Origin: an uncultured bacterium
GTDB taxonomy: Bacteria; Pseudomonadota; Gammaproteobacteria; Burkholderiales; Burkholderiaceae_E
Length of the DNA: 8,667 nucleotides
Direction of reading: 5' to 3'
NCBI GenBank assembly: GCA_903864485.1
Contig: CAIPGD010000272.1
Span: 1-8,667, forward strand
In this document: one piece after another, positions 1-6,816 of the stretch
Layout of the letters: every line of letters begins with the position of its first letter
Numbering within the stretch: position 1 is the stretch's first letter
Position numbers and translations under genes: made by a program
The notes under the pieces: generated by a model
What the model was told of the DNA's origin: nothing
Databases searched by the model: none
What the model saw: the letters and a program-made list of their open reading frames with translations, nothing else

Positions 1-649
1 CGTCGTGCTTGGTGTACTGCGCATTGGCCGCACGCGGCTCCATGGCGTTGGGTACCAGCCGGTTGTTGGCAAAGCTCAGCTTGGTAACTTTCGCGGCATG
101 GGTGAATGCCGCATCCACCGCGGCTTTGTCGCCATGACCCCAGTCATAACAGGTGTTGTGGGGTACTTCGTCATGGACCAGCGTCGCGTTGCTCTCGGCA
201 TGGGCCAGATCAATCACGGCGGGCAGGACTTCGTAATCAATATCGATCAGCTCGGCGGCATCCTTGGCCAGGCTAGCAGTCTCGGCGACGATCAGGGCGA
301 CCTGATCGCCCACGTGGCGAACCTTGCCCTGCGCCAGCACCGGGTGCGCTGGCTCTTTCATCGGACTGCCGTCCTTGTTGTGGATCAGCCAACCGCAGGG
401 CAGACCGCCCACCTTGGCCTCGGCCAGATCGGCACCGGTAAAGATGTGCAACACACCCTCGGCCGCAGCAGCGCGCGTGATGTCGATCGATTTGATCCGC
501 GCGTGGGCGTGCGGGCTGCGCAAGAAATAAGCATAGCTCTGGCCTGGCAGCACAACGTCGTCGGTGTACTGTCCAGCGCCAGTCAGAAAACGGTGATCCT
601 CGCGGCGCAGGATCGATTTTCCGATCGGCGAATTCGACAAGTCAGTCAT
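1..649 (-). CDS. Molybdenum hydroxylase large (molybdopterin) subunit, CoxL/XdhA-like, N-terminal part
   Basis: Partial gene: 216 codons from ATG 649-647 to the left edge, no stop. The protein begins MTDLSNSPIGKSILRREDHR, then has FLTGAGQYTDD, SPHAHARI and, near the edge, NNRLVPNAMEPRAANAQY. This is the usual N-terminus of the large subunit of xanthine dehydrogenase / aerobic CO dehydrogenase-type enzymes (Ald_Xan_dh_C domain followed by the start of the Mo-cofactor-binding domain). Such subunits carry the molybdopterin cytosine dinucleotide cofactor and hydroxylate or oxidise a small substrate in the cytoplasm. An AAGGGA Shine-Dalgarno lies 7 bases before the ATG. The gene follows the [2Fe-2S] subunit by 29 bases in the same direction, so the two are surely co-transcribed. 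The active-site loop that separates true CO dehydrogenase (AYRCSFR) from other hydroxylases is outside the window, so the substrate is unknown. Confidence 0.9.
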   Translation of the reverse strand, partial: MTDLSNSPIGKSILRREDHRFLTGAGQYTDDVVLPGQSYAYFLRSPHAHARIKSIDITRAAAAEGVLHIFTGADLAEAKVGGLPCGWLIHNKDGSPMKEPAHPVLAQGKVRHVGDQVALIVAETASLAKDAAELIDIDYEVLPAVIDLAHAESNATLVHDEVPHNTCYDWGHGDKAAVDAAFTHAAKVTKLSFANNRLVPNAMEPRAANAQYTKHD

Positions 650-678
650 GATCGCGTCCCTTGAATAAGCGGTTACTT

Positions 679-1161
679 TTAAGCAGTCACTTGGCCAGCC
701 TGGCAGCGCTGGATTGACTTGACGATGTTGTGATAGCCCGTGCAACGACAGATGTTGCCTTCGAGACCTTCACGAATCTCCTGCTCAGTGGCGTTTGGAT
801 GGTCTTCGAGCAACTGCACAGCCGACATCACCATGCCAGGCGTACAGAAACCGCACTGCAGTCCATGACACTCACGGAAGGCCGCCTGCATCGGGTGCAG
901 TTCGCCATCGTGGCTCAGGCCTTCGATCGTGGTGATCTCGGCGCCCTGCGCCTGAACGGCCAGGATCGAGCAGGCTTTGATTGCGCGTCCATTCAAATGC
1001 ACGGTACAAGCGCCGCACTGAGCGGTATCGCAACCCACATGGGTTCCGGTGAGATGCAACTGATCGCGGATCAACTGGACCAAGAGGGTCCGGGGATCGA
1101 CGTCGACCTTAACGGCACGCCCGTTCACGGTGAGCGCAAGAGATTCGGTGGGATGGCTCAA
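679..1161 (-). CDS. Molybdenum hydroxylase small [2Fe-2S] subunit, CoxS/XdhC-like
   Basis: A 160-residue protein, the normal length for this family. It passes electrons from the molybdenum centre of the large subunit to an FAD subunit. The N-terminal plant-type ferredoxin domain has the cluster-binding cysteines C44, C49, C52 and C64 (HVGCDTAQCGACTV). The C-terminal four-helix domain holds the second cluster with C103, C106 (QCGFCTPGM), C138 and C140 (NICRCTGYHNI). All eight ligands are present, so the subunit looks functional. The start is TTG at 1161-1159: it lies 5 bases after a perfect AGGAGG on the minus strand, and no in-frame ATG gives the conserved N-terminus. It is the first gene of the minus-strand operon seen here and precedes the large subunit by 29 bases. 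The medium FAD subunit, often adjacent, is not between them and not upstream within the window. Confidence 0.95.
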   Translation of the reverse strand: MSHPTESLALTVNGRAVKVDVDPRTLLVQLIRDQLHLTGTHVGCDTAQCGACTVHLNGRAIKACSILAVQAQGAEITTIEGLSHDGELHPMQAAFRECHGLQCGFCTPGMVMSAVQLLEDHPNATEQEIREGLEGNICRCTGYHNIVKSIQRCQAGQVTA

Positions 1162-1166
1162 AGTTG

Positions 1167-1172
1167 CCTCCT
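1167..1172 (-). promoter_or_regulatory. Ribosome binding site for the [2Fe-2S] subunit
   Basis: Consensus AGGAGG on the minus strand, 5 bases before TTG 1161-1159. It decides the non-ATG start of the small subunit. Confidence 0.85.
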
Positions 1173-1249
1173 GAAGGCTGCTGATTTTTGGGGGTTCATC
1201 TGAACCTGATAAGGATACTGGGACAACCCGTTAAGAAACACGCTTTAGC

Positions 1250-1295
1250 CCGCGCGAGTGCGATCGGGTTTTCCCTGATGCTCCTAACCGCGCGG
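1250..1295. repeat. Long-loop inverted repeat (CCGCGCG / CGCGCGG)
   Basis: Arms of 7 bases at 1250-1256 and 1289-1295 are exact reverse complements with a 32-base loop. The loop holds a smaller imperfect hairpin (ATC-GGG, TTTT loop, CCC-T-GAT, one bulge, 1263-1279). The structure could form in RNA from either strand. GC-rich arms of this kind also arise by chance at this base composition. Confidence 0.35.
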
Positions 1296-1303
1296 ACCCA
1301 ACT

Positions 1304-1324
1304 GTAACAACCGCGAGTTGTAAC
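1304..1324. promoter_or_regulatory. 21-base quasi-palindrome, possible operator
   Basis: GTAACAAC, a 5-base centre CGCGA, then GTTGTAAC: two 8-base arms that are reverse complements apart from one A/A mismatch at the third position. The same element also contains two direct copies of TGTAAC starting 16 bases apart (1303 and 1319). Size and symmetry fit a site for a dimeric regulator such as a TetR- or LysR-type protein. That is inference; no regulator gene is in the window. Confidence 0.4.
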
Positions 1325-1334
1325 GGACGGGTCA

Positions 1335-1354
1335 TCGACCTCCCGCTAGGTCGA
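1335..1354. repeat. Perfect 7-base inverted repeat (TCGACCT / AGGTCGA)
   Basis: Arms 1335-1341 and 1348-1354 are exact reverse complements around a 6-base loop, CCCGCT. There is no T-run after it on either strand, so it is not an intrinsic terminator. It may be a second operator or a leader hairpin for the plus-strand operon. Confidence 0.4.
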
Positions 1355-1486
1355 GTCGCAAAACTTTCATGTGGCTGTCACAGGCGCGTCATCTATCGGC
1401 GGCAACCTCCGGGGCCGCGAGGTGCGCCATAGCTCGCCAGCGCTCGCATCAAGAATTCCCCGACCCTTTCTGAAGGTTGTAATTTC

Positions 1487-1975
1487 ATGAAAATTTGTAA
1501 GACCGCGCAACTGACCCTCGCCGCTGGCTTGGTCAGCCTGCTGACCGCCTGTGGCGGCGATTCGTCGACGACTCCAACCACCACGAGCACTGCACCGACG
1601 ACCGAGCAGGTCGCCGCGTTTACCAGCAGCTACAACGGTGGCGTTGCCGCGCTGAAGAGCTTCAGTGGCCTGACCAGCTCGGGCTTCGTTGACCTTTTCG
1701 ACGATGCGTTCCTCGACGCGGGCTACACCAAGCAGGCCCTGAAAGACAATCTGACGCAGGAGTCCTTCGCAGTCGCAGTTGCCGCCGATCTTTCGTCCTT
1801 CCCGGTCGCCGCATTGTCTGGCGTGACCGTCGCTGGCTGCGATGCCAACGGCGTTTGCACCCTGACCGCTACCGTCACCAATGCTGACGTAGACACCACC
1901 ACCACGACTTACACCATCCCGGTGAAGTTCAGCAGCGGCAAGGTTCGCCTGTACGGCGACCAGAAGTCTGCCTAA
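1487..1975 (+). CDS. Small secreted lipoprotein of unknown function
   Basis: A 162-residue protein that I cannot assign to a named family. Residues 1-22 form a lipoprotein signal peptide: basic K2 and K5, a hydrophobic stretch, then lipobox LTAC with the lipidated cysteine at C22. The following residues GGDSS do not start with an inner-membrane-retaining Asp at +2, so outer-membrane sorting is likely. Residues 28-39 are a Thr/Ser/Pro linker (TTPTTTSTAPTT). The mature domain (about 40-160) has predicted helices followed by beta-rich sequence; C118 and C124 could form a disulfide, and a second Thr run lies at 137-141. The start is ATG 1487, 10 bases after GAAGG. It is first in the plus-strand cluster and 17 bases before the DUF3604 gene, which suggests it partners that enzyme, for example as a surface tether or accessory subunit (inference). 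Confidence 0.85.
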   Translation: MKICKTAQLTLAAGLVSLLTACGGDSSTTPTTTSTAPTTEQVAAFTSSYNGGVAALKSFSGLTSSGFVDLFDDAFLDAGYTKQALKDNLTQESFAVAVAADLSSFPVAALSGVTVAGCDANGVCTLTATVTNADVDTTTTTYTIPVKFSSGKVRLYGDQKSA

Positions 1976-1992
1976 TCAAAAGGATTAACACG

Positions 1993-4134
1993 ATGAAACC
2001 CCAGTTCCAAATGCGTGAGGTCGCTCTGGCGATCGCCGCCATCACTTCCGTCGTCACGCTCGTCCCGACCGCTTCGGCCGCTGACAAAGCCGCCACCAAG
2101 GCCGCGGGCACGTATGTCACCGGCGACTTTCACAACCACTCAACCTGCTCCGACGGCACGCTGTCATTGAAAAAGCTAGTCGACAAATCGGTTAACGCCT
2201 GGAAGCTCGATTGGTTTGTTCAGGCCGACCACGGCGGTAGCAGTGCGCGTAACTGCACCCTGGCCGAAGACCCGTTTGAGCCCGTCGCTCCTGCTCTCGG
2301 GCTGACCAACAGCACCAACGGCCCTTGGCAGGCCACGCCCCCGGTGACTTACGGCAGCGGCGGCCAGCCCGCAGCGGCACTCAAAGGGCCGAACCAGACC
2401 TGGGAATCCACCCTGCCGAACGGCCGCGCAGACATCAAGGGCGACGGCACTGCGACGCCCAAGGCCATGTGGCGCTGGCAGGAAATCAAAGAATTTCAGT
2501 ACAAGCAAATCGAAACCCTCGGGCGTGACGCCAAAAAACCAGTCTGGATCGGACTGGAGCAAAACGCCCCAGGTCACGAGCACGCATCGACTGTGGTACT
2601 CAAAGGCCAGGCTCCATGGCCATCGACCTCGACGACCGGCAACGCAAACCTGCAGGCGCAGTATGAGTACTGCTTCGATCGCAGCGACAGCGACACCAGC
2701 CGTGGCGCCGAGAACCTGTGGGATTGCTCGGTCACGGGCAGCTCCAACAACACCCTGATCAACCCTCTGTCGGCCAAGATCGCCCCGACCGATAACCTGA
2801 GTGGGACGAATACCGCCAAGTACCCCAACATGGGGCACCTGAAGACGGTTGAAGGCATCAAGTGGATGAACGAAAAGGCGCCCACGACGACCTACTTCGT
2901 TCCGGCCCACCTTGAGCGCGCCGGGATCTACAACCCGACTGGTAGCAACGGCTACAACATCGAGCACCTGCGTAACTTCAACAACGCCGGCCCCAAGATT
3001 GCATTCGGTTTTGAGTCGATGCCTGGCCATGGCGCTGAGTCGACCCGCGGCAGCTACACCACCAATGCGGTGGGCGGCGGCACCTTTGGCGGCACTGGCG
3101 TCTACGCGGCCAAGGTTGGCGGCGTATGGGACGGCCTGCTTGGCGAAGGCCGCAACTGGTGGTTCTTTGCGAGCTCGGACTACCATAACCGCGGCAGCTT
3201 CGGTCCCGACCAACGTGAAACCACGGCAGACTTCTATCCGGGCGAATACACCAATGACCACGTCATGGTGCGCAAGGGTACGGGCAACCTGACCGCTGAA
3301 GCCATCATCGACGGCCTGCGCAGTGGCAACAGCTTTGTGGCCAACGGCCAACTGATCGACCGCCTGGCCTTCGTGGTCTGCGCATCGAACCCAGGCCTGC
3401 CGCGCAACGCCAACAAAGCGCTGATCGAGAAAGCCGCGGCGAACGCCGTGGCCGGCAACGGTGAAGTGCGGATCGACGGTTGCGCCACGATGGGCGAAAA
3501 ACTCGTCGTTCGCCCCGGCACCGACTTGTTCGTGACGGTCTCGCTGCGCGATCCGCAAGGCACTAATGCAGCGCCCTACAGCTTCCCGAACCCGTCGCTC
3601 AAGCTGGTCAACATCACGCAGCCTCTGAATGCACCCGTGTTGGATCACGTTGATCTGATCGGTGGCAACGTCACGGGTTATATCGATCCGAGCGACCAGG
3701 GCGCGTATGCACCGCCAGTAACGGCAGCGGACTTCCCCGCGAAGATTTTCAATTCGTCCACGAAGATCCAGAAGACCTTCAACTCGACGAACTGGACGGC
3801 AGCTGCTGACGGCACCCGCACGATGACCTACCGCGTGCCAGCCGTGAAAGCCTCGCAGTACTTCCGTCTTCGCGGAACCAACCTGCCGGCATCCGTGCCG
3901 TTCGAAACCGATGCAGACGGCAACCCGTTGAATGACTATCAAGCCAGCCCGGTCGACCAGACGGTAGTCGGTAATGTGCCCTGTACCGACGCTGGGTGCC
4001 CTGCACACATGCGCACGGTCGCCGGCGTCAAGTACTCCAGCTTTGACGTGTCTGCCTGGGCCGACCTCTGGTTCTACAGCAACCCCGTGTACGTTGAAGT
4101 ACTGGGCTCTAGCAAGGTTGCCGGCGTCAAGTAA
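1993..4134 (+). CDS. Exported DUF3604 protein with PHP-type metallohydrolase fold
   Basis: A 713-residue protein, full length for DUF3604 proteins, which share the PHP (polymerase and histidinol phosphatase) metal site. Residues 1-29 are a Sec signal peptide ending TASA. The metal-binding motifs appear in PHP order: DFHNHS (H47, H49), SDG (D54), QADHGG (D79, H80), GLEQNAPGHEH (E189, H195, H197), PAHLER (H306), FESMPGHG (E341, H346) and SSDYHNR (D396, H398). All likely ligands are present, so an active di- or trinuclear phosphoesterase or related hydrolase outside the cytoplasm is expected; the substrate is unknown. The C-terminal 300 residues look beta-rich. Eight cysteines (C52, C88, C227, C245, C463, C497, C664, C669) could form disulfides. 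ATG 1993 has AAGGA 8 bases upstream and lies 17 bases after the lipoprotein, so both share one mRNA. Two stem-loops follow its stop codon. Confidence 0.9.
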   Translation: MKPQFQMREVALAIAAITSVVTLVPTASAADKAATKAAGTYVTGDFHNHSTCSDGTLSLKKLVDKSVNAWKLDWFVQADHGGSSARNCTLAEDPFEPVAPALGLTNSTNGPWQATPPVTYGSGGQPAAALKGPNQTWESTLPNGRADIKGDGTATPKAMWRWQEIKEFQYKQIETLGRDAKKPVWIGLEQNAPGHEHASTVVLKGQAPWPSTSTTGNANLQAQYEYCFDRSDSDTSRGAENLWDCSVTGSSNNTLINPLSAKIAPTDNLSGTNTAKYPNMGHLKTVEGIKWMNEKAPTTTYFVPAHLERAGIYNPTGSNGYNIEHLRNFNNAGPKIAFGFESMPGHGAESTRGSYTTNAVGGGTFGGTGVYAAKVGGVWDGLLGEGRNWWFFASSDYHNRGSFGPDQRETTADFYPGEYTNDHVMVRKGTGNLTAEAIIDGLRSGNSFVANGQLIDRLAFVVCASNPGLPRNANKALIEKAAANAVAGNGEVRIDGCATMGEKLVVRPGTDLFVTVSLRDPQGTNAAPYSFPNPSLKLVNITQPLNAPVLDHVDLIGGNVTGYIDPSDQGAYAPPVTAADFPAKIFNSSTKIQKTFNSTNWTAAADGTRTMTYRVPAVKASQYFRLRGTNLPASVPFETDADGNPLNDYQASPVDQTVVGNVPCTDAGCPAHMRTVAGVKYSSFDVSAWADLWFYSNPVYVEVLGSSKVAGVK

Positions 4135-4147
4135 TCTGACCCGCGAA

Positions 4148-4179
4148 CAGGGTCACGGGCCTTCGGGTTCGTGACCCTG
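4148..4179 (+). terminator. Strong stem-loop with cUUCGg tetraloop after the DUF3604 gene
   Basis: Outer arms CAGGGTCACG (4148-4157) and CGTGACCCTG (4170-4179) pair perfectly. The stem continues through two G-U pairs and two C-G pairs to a UUCG loop at 4162-4165 closed by C-G, giving about 14 pairs. No U-tract follows, so alone it would act as an mRNA 3'-end stabiliser or pause element; it probably works together with the terminator just downstream. Confidence 0.75.
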
Positions 4180-4187
4180 GCCTGACT

Positions 4188-4216
4188 ACCGGCCCCTCGG
4201 CCGGTTTTTGTTTTTT
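4188..4216 (+). terminator. Intrinsic (Rho-independent) terminator
   Basis: Arms ACCGGCC (4188-4194) and GGCCGGT (4199-4205) are perfect reverse complements with loop CCTC. They are followed by an 11-of-12 T tract (4205-4216, interrupted by one G at 4210). This is a textbook terminator reading in the plus direction. The T tract runs directly into the Shine-Dalgarno of the next gene (4217-4223), so any mRNA for that gene must either read through this element or start very close by. Confidence 0.85.
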
Positions 4217-4223
4217 GAAAGGA
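4217..4223 (+). promoter_or_regulatory. Ribosome binding site deciding the TTG start at 4230
   Basis: GAAAGGA ends 6 bases before TTG 4230, ideal spacing. The longer frame could begin at TTG 4215, but this sequence would then lie inside the gene, so 4230 is the better start. Confidence 0.65.
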
Positions 4224-4229
4224 CTTCGG

Positions 4230-6800
4230 TTGCCCTACGTTTTAATGATGCTCTCGGGCGCCATTTCATTAGCGTGGCAGATGATCTGGACCGCGCAACT
4301 GGCGACCGCCTTGGGGCACGAAATTATCGCGGTGCTTGCAGTCGTGGCCGCTTTTTTTGGCGGCTTGGCCATCGGCTCCTACGCGATGGGGCGGCGCATC
4401 GCGGCATCCCTGGCTCCGGGACGTTGGTATGCCGTCCTTGAGGTGGTGATCGCGCTTTGGGGCATTGCGCTGACGGCCTTGTTGCCCTGGTTCAATGACG
4501 CAACCTACGCACTGATTGGCGCGCAGCCAAGCGCCGTCTGGCACTGGTCGCTGGCCTTCGCCCTACCGATGATTTTACTGCTACCCGCAACCGCAGCCAT
4601 GGGCATGACCCTGCCCGCGGTCGAGCGTCAGCTGTCGGGCGCCTCGAGCCGACTCGGAGGCCTTTATGCCGCCAACACCTTCGGCGCCGTCGTTGGGGTG
4701 TTGGCCGTTGTCTTTATCGCAATCCCTCAATTTGGAGTGCAGTCAACGGCCTGGATTTGTAGCGGAATCAATGCAGCCTGTGCCGCACTAGCCTTGTGGC
4801 TTTGGCGCAAACCACTCGCGGTCAACGACCCTCTTGTACCGGTTGTCCCCGCCGAACCCACGGCGCCTATTAGAAGCACACCAAGTGGTGCGATCGGTTG
4901 GCGCCTGCTATTGACCGGGATATTCGGCATCGGCTACGAGGTCCTTGCGGTTCGCGTCCTCAGTCAGGCGACCGAAAACACGGTGTATAGCTACGCGCTA
5001 TTGCTGGCCGTTTACCTACTGGGTACGGCGCTCGGAGCGATGATCCTCCAGGCCCGTAAGCCCGACGCCTCCGACTCGACCCGGTCAGCGCTCATTCAAG
5101 GCCTCGCTGCGGCCATTCTATTGAGTGGTGCGACCCTTTGGTGGGCCGATGTCATTGCCCTAGCGCCCGGACGGGTCCTCGGCCCGGGGGCCCTCAGCGC
5201 CCTGGTTGGCGAAGCGCTGGCTGCAGCCGCGGCCATGCTGGTACCCACGATGGTGATGGGCGCCCTGTTTACCCATTTGTGCCGGCAGGCCCAAGCGCAG
5301 TCATGGCCACTCGGACGTGCGCTCGCGATCAACACGGCCGGCGCAGCCATTGCGCCAATCCTCTTTGGAATTGGCCTGATCCCCCTGCTCGGGTCTCAAT
5401 GGGTTCTAAGCCTTCTAATCGGGGCTTATCTGATATTGCAAACTCGATCCAACTGGTTCAGGCCCAAGACCTTGCTTGTGGCCATGGCCGCCCTTGCACT
5501 CGGAATCTGGGCGCCCCCTCTGCGCTTCATTGACCTCCCAGACGAAGCTAACCCAGACGAAGCCAAGCTCGTGAGTTTTCGTGAAGGACCCATGGCCGCG
5601 GTGAGTGTGGTCGAGGACGCGAGCGGCATCGCCCGGCTCCGCATCAACAATCGTGCTCAAGAGGGCAGCAGTGCACGCAGCCCGGTGGAGACCCGGCTGG
5701 CCGAACTGCCCATCCTGTTGCATCCGTCACCGCGGCGTGCACTCTTCCTGGGCCTGGGTACGGGACACACGGCCTACACCGCCGCCTTGAATCCCGACCT
5801 GCAAGTCACCGCGGTGGAGCTCCTGCCCGAAGTGATCGAGGCAGCCAGACTCTTTGCGCCCAAACCCGGGACCGAACAGGATGGCCCAGCACTCAAAATT
5901 CTGGCCGCCGATGCCCGACGCTATGTTCAAGCATCACCCATCCAATATGACGTTATCGTCTCGGACCTCTTTCACCCAGCCCGCAGCGGCGCCGGTTCGC
6001 TGTATACCGTTGAACATTTTTCGGCAACGCGCAAACAGTTAGCACCCGGTGGCCTTTTTTGTCAGTGGCTCGCAGTCCATCAAATGGACCTCAAGACCCT
6101 GCGCAGTATTGCTGCTGCGTTCTTGCAGGTCTACCCCGATGCGGTGGCTGTCCTCGCCAGCAATAGCCTGGATACGCCAGTCCTCGGATTGCTCTCGCGC
6201 CCTGATCAGCCGCGCTGGAATCCAGACTCTGTCCGGGCACGTCTTCTCGACGCGGCTCCCGCCTTGCGACCACCCCTGATAGAGGCCCGGGTGATCGACG
6301 AATACGCCATTCTTGGCAGTATTCTTGGGGGGCCGGCGAGCCTGCGGGCCTTTGCGGGCGAAGCGCGCGCTAACACCGATGATCGGCCAATCGTGGTTCA
6401 TGAGGCCCCCTGGGAAACCTACGCGCCAACCGAAACTCCGCGCACCCGGTTATTCAACCTGGTCAGTCAGCTTCAGGCCAAGCCAGATGAAATTCTGCGA
6501 GAGGCGTCCGACGACACGCTTCATCGGCTGGACGCTTACTGGTCAGCTCGTGCGCGCTACATCGAAGTCGGATTAACGATCCAGCCCGACCCAGATCCCT
6601 TGAATATGCTGACTCGATTGCGCGAGCCACTCCTCGAAATCCTTGAACAAAGCCCTGACTTCACCCCAGCATTTGATCCCTTGTTGAACCTCTCGCGGTC
6701 ACTGATCAAAACTGCCCCCGGTGTCGCCGGTGAGGTCCTCAATGCCTTGTCCTTGATCAGGCCAAATCCTTCAACAAGCCGGCCCCCCAACTCCCGCTAA
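4230..6800 (+). CDS. Fused polytopic membrane protein / spermidine-synthase-like protein
   Basis: About 856 residues from TTG 4230; an in-frame TTG at 4215 would add five (numbering below is from 4215), and ATG 4245 is another option. Residues 8-435 hold roughly 12-14 hydrophobic helices, as in fused MFS/spermidine synthase proteins. Residues about 455-730 are a Rossmann domain of the spermidine synthase (SpeE) superfamily: GLGTG (513-517), AVELLPE with acidic E535, AADARR (D566), YDVIVSDLFHP (578-588) and the family's late ANTDDRP (719-725). True SpeE has GGGDG and DSTDP here; this protein has T516 for the first key Asp and H587 for the last, keeping only D584. Aminopropyl transfer to putrescine is therefore doubtful. 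It may bind SAM or a related ligand and transport or modify a small molecule at the inner membrane (inference). A roughly 120-residue C-terminal extension has no motif I recognise. The PpiC-like gene follows after 16 bases. Confidence 0.85.
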   Translation: MPYVLMMLSGAISLAWQMIWTAQLATALGHEIIAVLAVVAAFFGGLAIGSYAMGRRIAASLAPGRWYAVLEVVIALWGIALTALLPWFNDATYALIGAQPSAVWHWSLAFALPMILLLPATAAMGMTLPAVERQLSGASSRLGGLYAANTFGAVVGVLAVVFIAIPQFGVQSTAWICSGINAACAALALWLWRKPLAVNDPLVPVVPAEPTAPIRSTPSGAIGWRLLLTGIFGIGYEVLAVRVLSQATENTVYSYALLLAVYLLGTALGAMILQARKPDASDSTRSALIQGLAAAILLSGATLWWADVIALAPGRVLGPGALSALVGEALAAAAAMLVPTMVMGALFTHLCRQAQAQSWPLGRALAINTAGAAIAPILFGIGLIPLLGSQWVLSLLIGAYLILQTRSNWFRPKTLLVAMAALALGIWAPPLRFIDLPDEANPDEAKLVSFREGPMAAVSVVEDASGIARLRINNRAQEGSSARSPVETRLAELPILLHPSPRRALFLGLGTGHTAYTAALNPDLQVTAVELLPEVIEAARLFAPKPGTEQDGPALKILAADARRYVQASPIQYDVIVSDLFHPARSGAGSLYTVEHFSATRKQLAPGGLFCQWLAVHQMDLKTLRSIAAAFLQVYPDAVAVLASNSLDTPVLGLLSRPDQPRWNPDSVRARLLDAAPALRPPLIEARVIDEYAILGSILGGPASLRAFAGEARANTDDRPIVVHEAPWETYAPTETPRTRLFNLVSQLQAKPDEILREASDDTLHRLDAYWSARARYIEVGLTIQPDPDPLNMLTRLREPLLEILEQSPDFTPAFDPLLNLSRSLIKTAPGVAGEVLNALSLIRPNPSTSRPPNSR

Positions 6801-6816
6801 ACCCTCATTGATTCTT

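Larger units (their letters stand above)
1162..1486. other. Divergent intergenic region, no gene seen
   Basis: About 325 bases separate the minus-strand molybdenum hydroxylase operon from the plus-strand lipoprotein/DUF3604 cluster. No convincing coding sequence lies here: reading frames that cross it belong to shadows of the flanking genes. It should hold promoters for both directions, but I could not find a good sigma-70 -35/-10 pair by eye on either strand. It does contain three inverted repeats, listed separately. The stretch from the last repeat to the lipoprotein ATG (about 130 bases) is long enough for an untranslated leader. Confidence 0.7.

Noticed and set aside
5..664. A 219-codon plus-strand frame over the molybdopterin subunit
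   Set aside because: The minus strand encodes a well-conserved large-subunit N-terminus with its own Shine-Dalgarno; the plus frame has no recognisable protein content.
730..1203. A 157-codon plus-strand frame over the [2Fe-2S] subunit
   Set aside because: The minus-strand product has all eight cluster cysteines, so this frame is an antisense shadow.
1335..1354. Perfect inverted repeat considered as an intrinsic terminator
   Set aside because: No T-run follows on either strand, and no gene ends near it.
1365..1396. TTTCAT and ATCTAT considered as a sigma-70 promoter for the lipoprotein gene
   Set aside because: The spacing is 20 bases and the -35 match is poor, so I cannot support it.
2176..4008. 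A 610-codon open frame on the minus strand opposite the DUF3604 gene
   Set aside because: It mirrors a GC-rich gene with clear PHP motifs, its translation is Arg/Val/Ala-rich without known motifs, and no gene-like start context was seen. It is a shadow frame.
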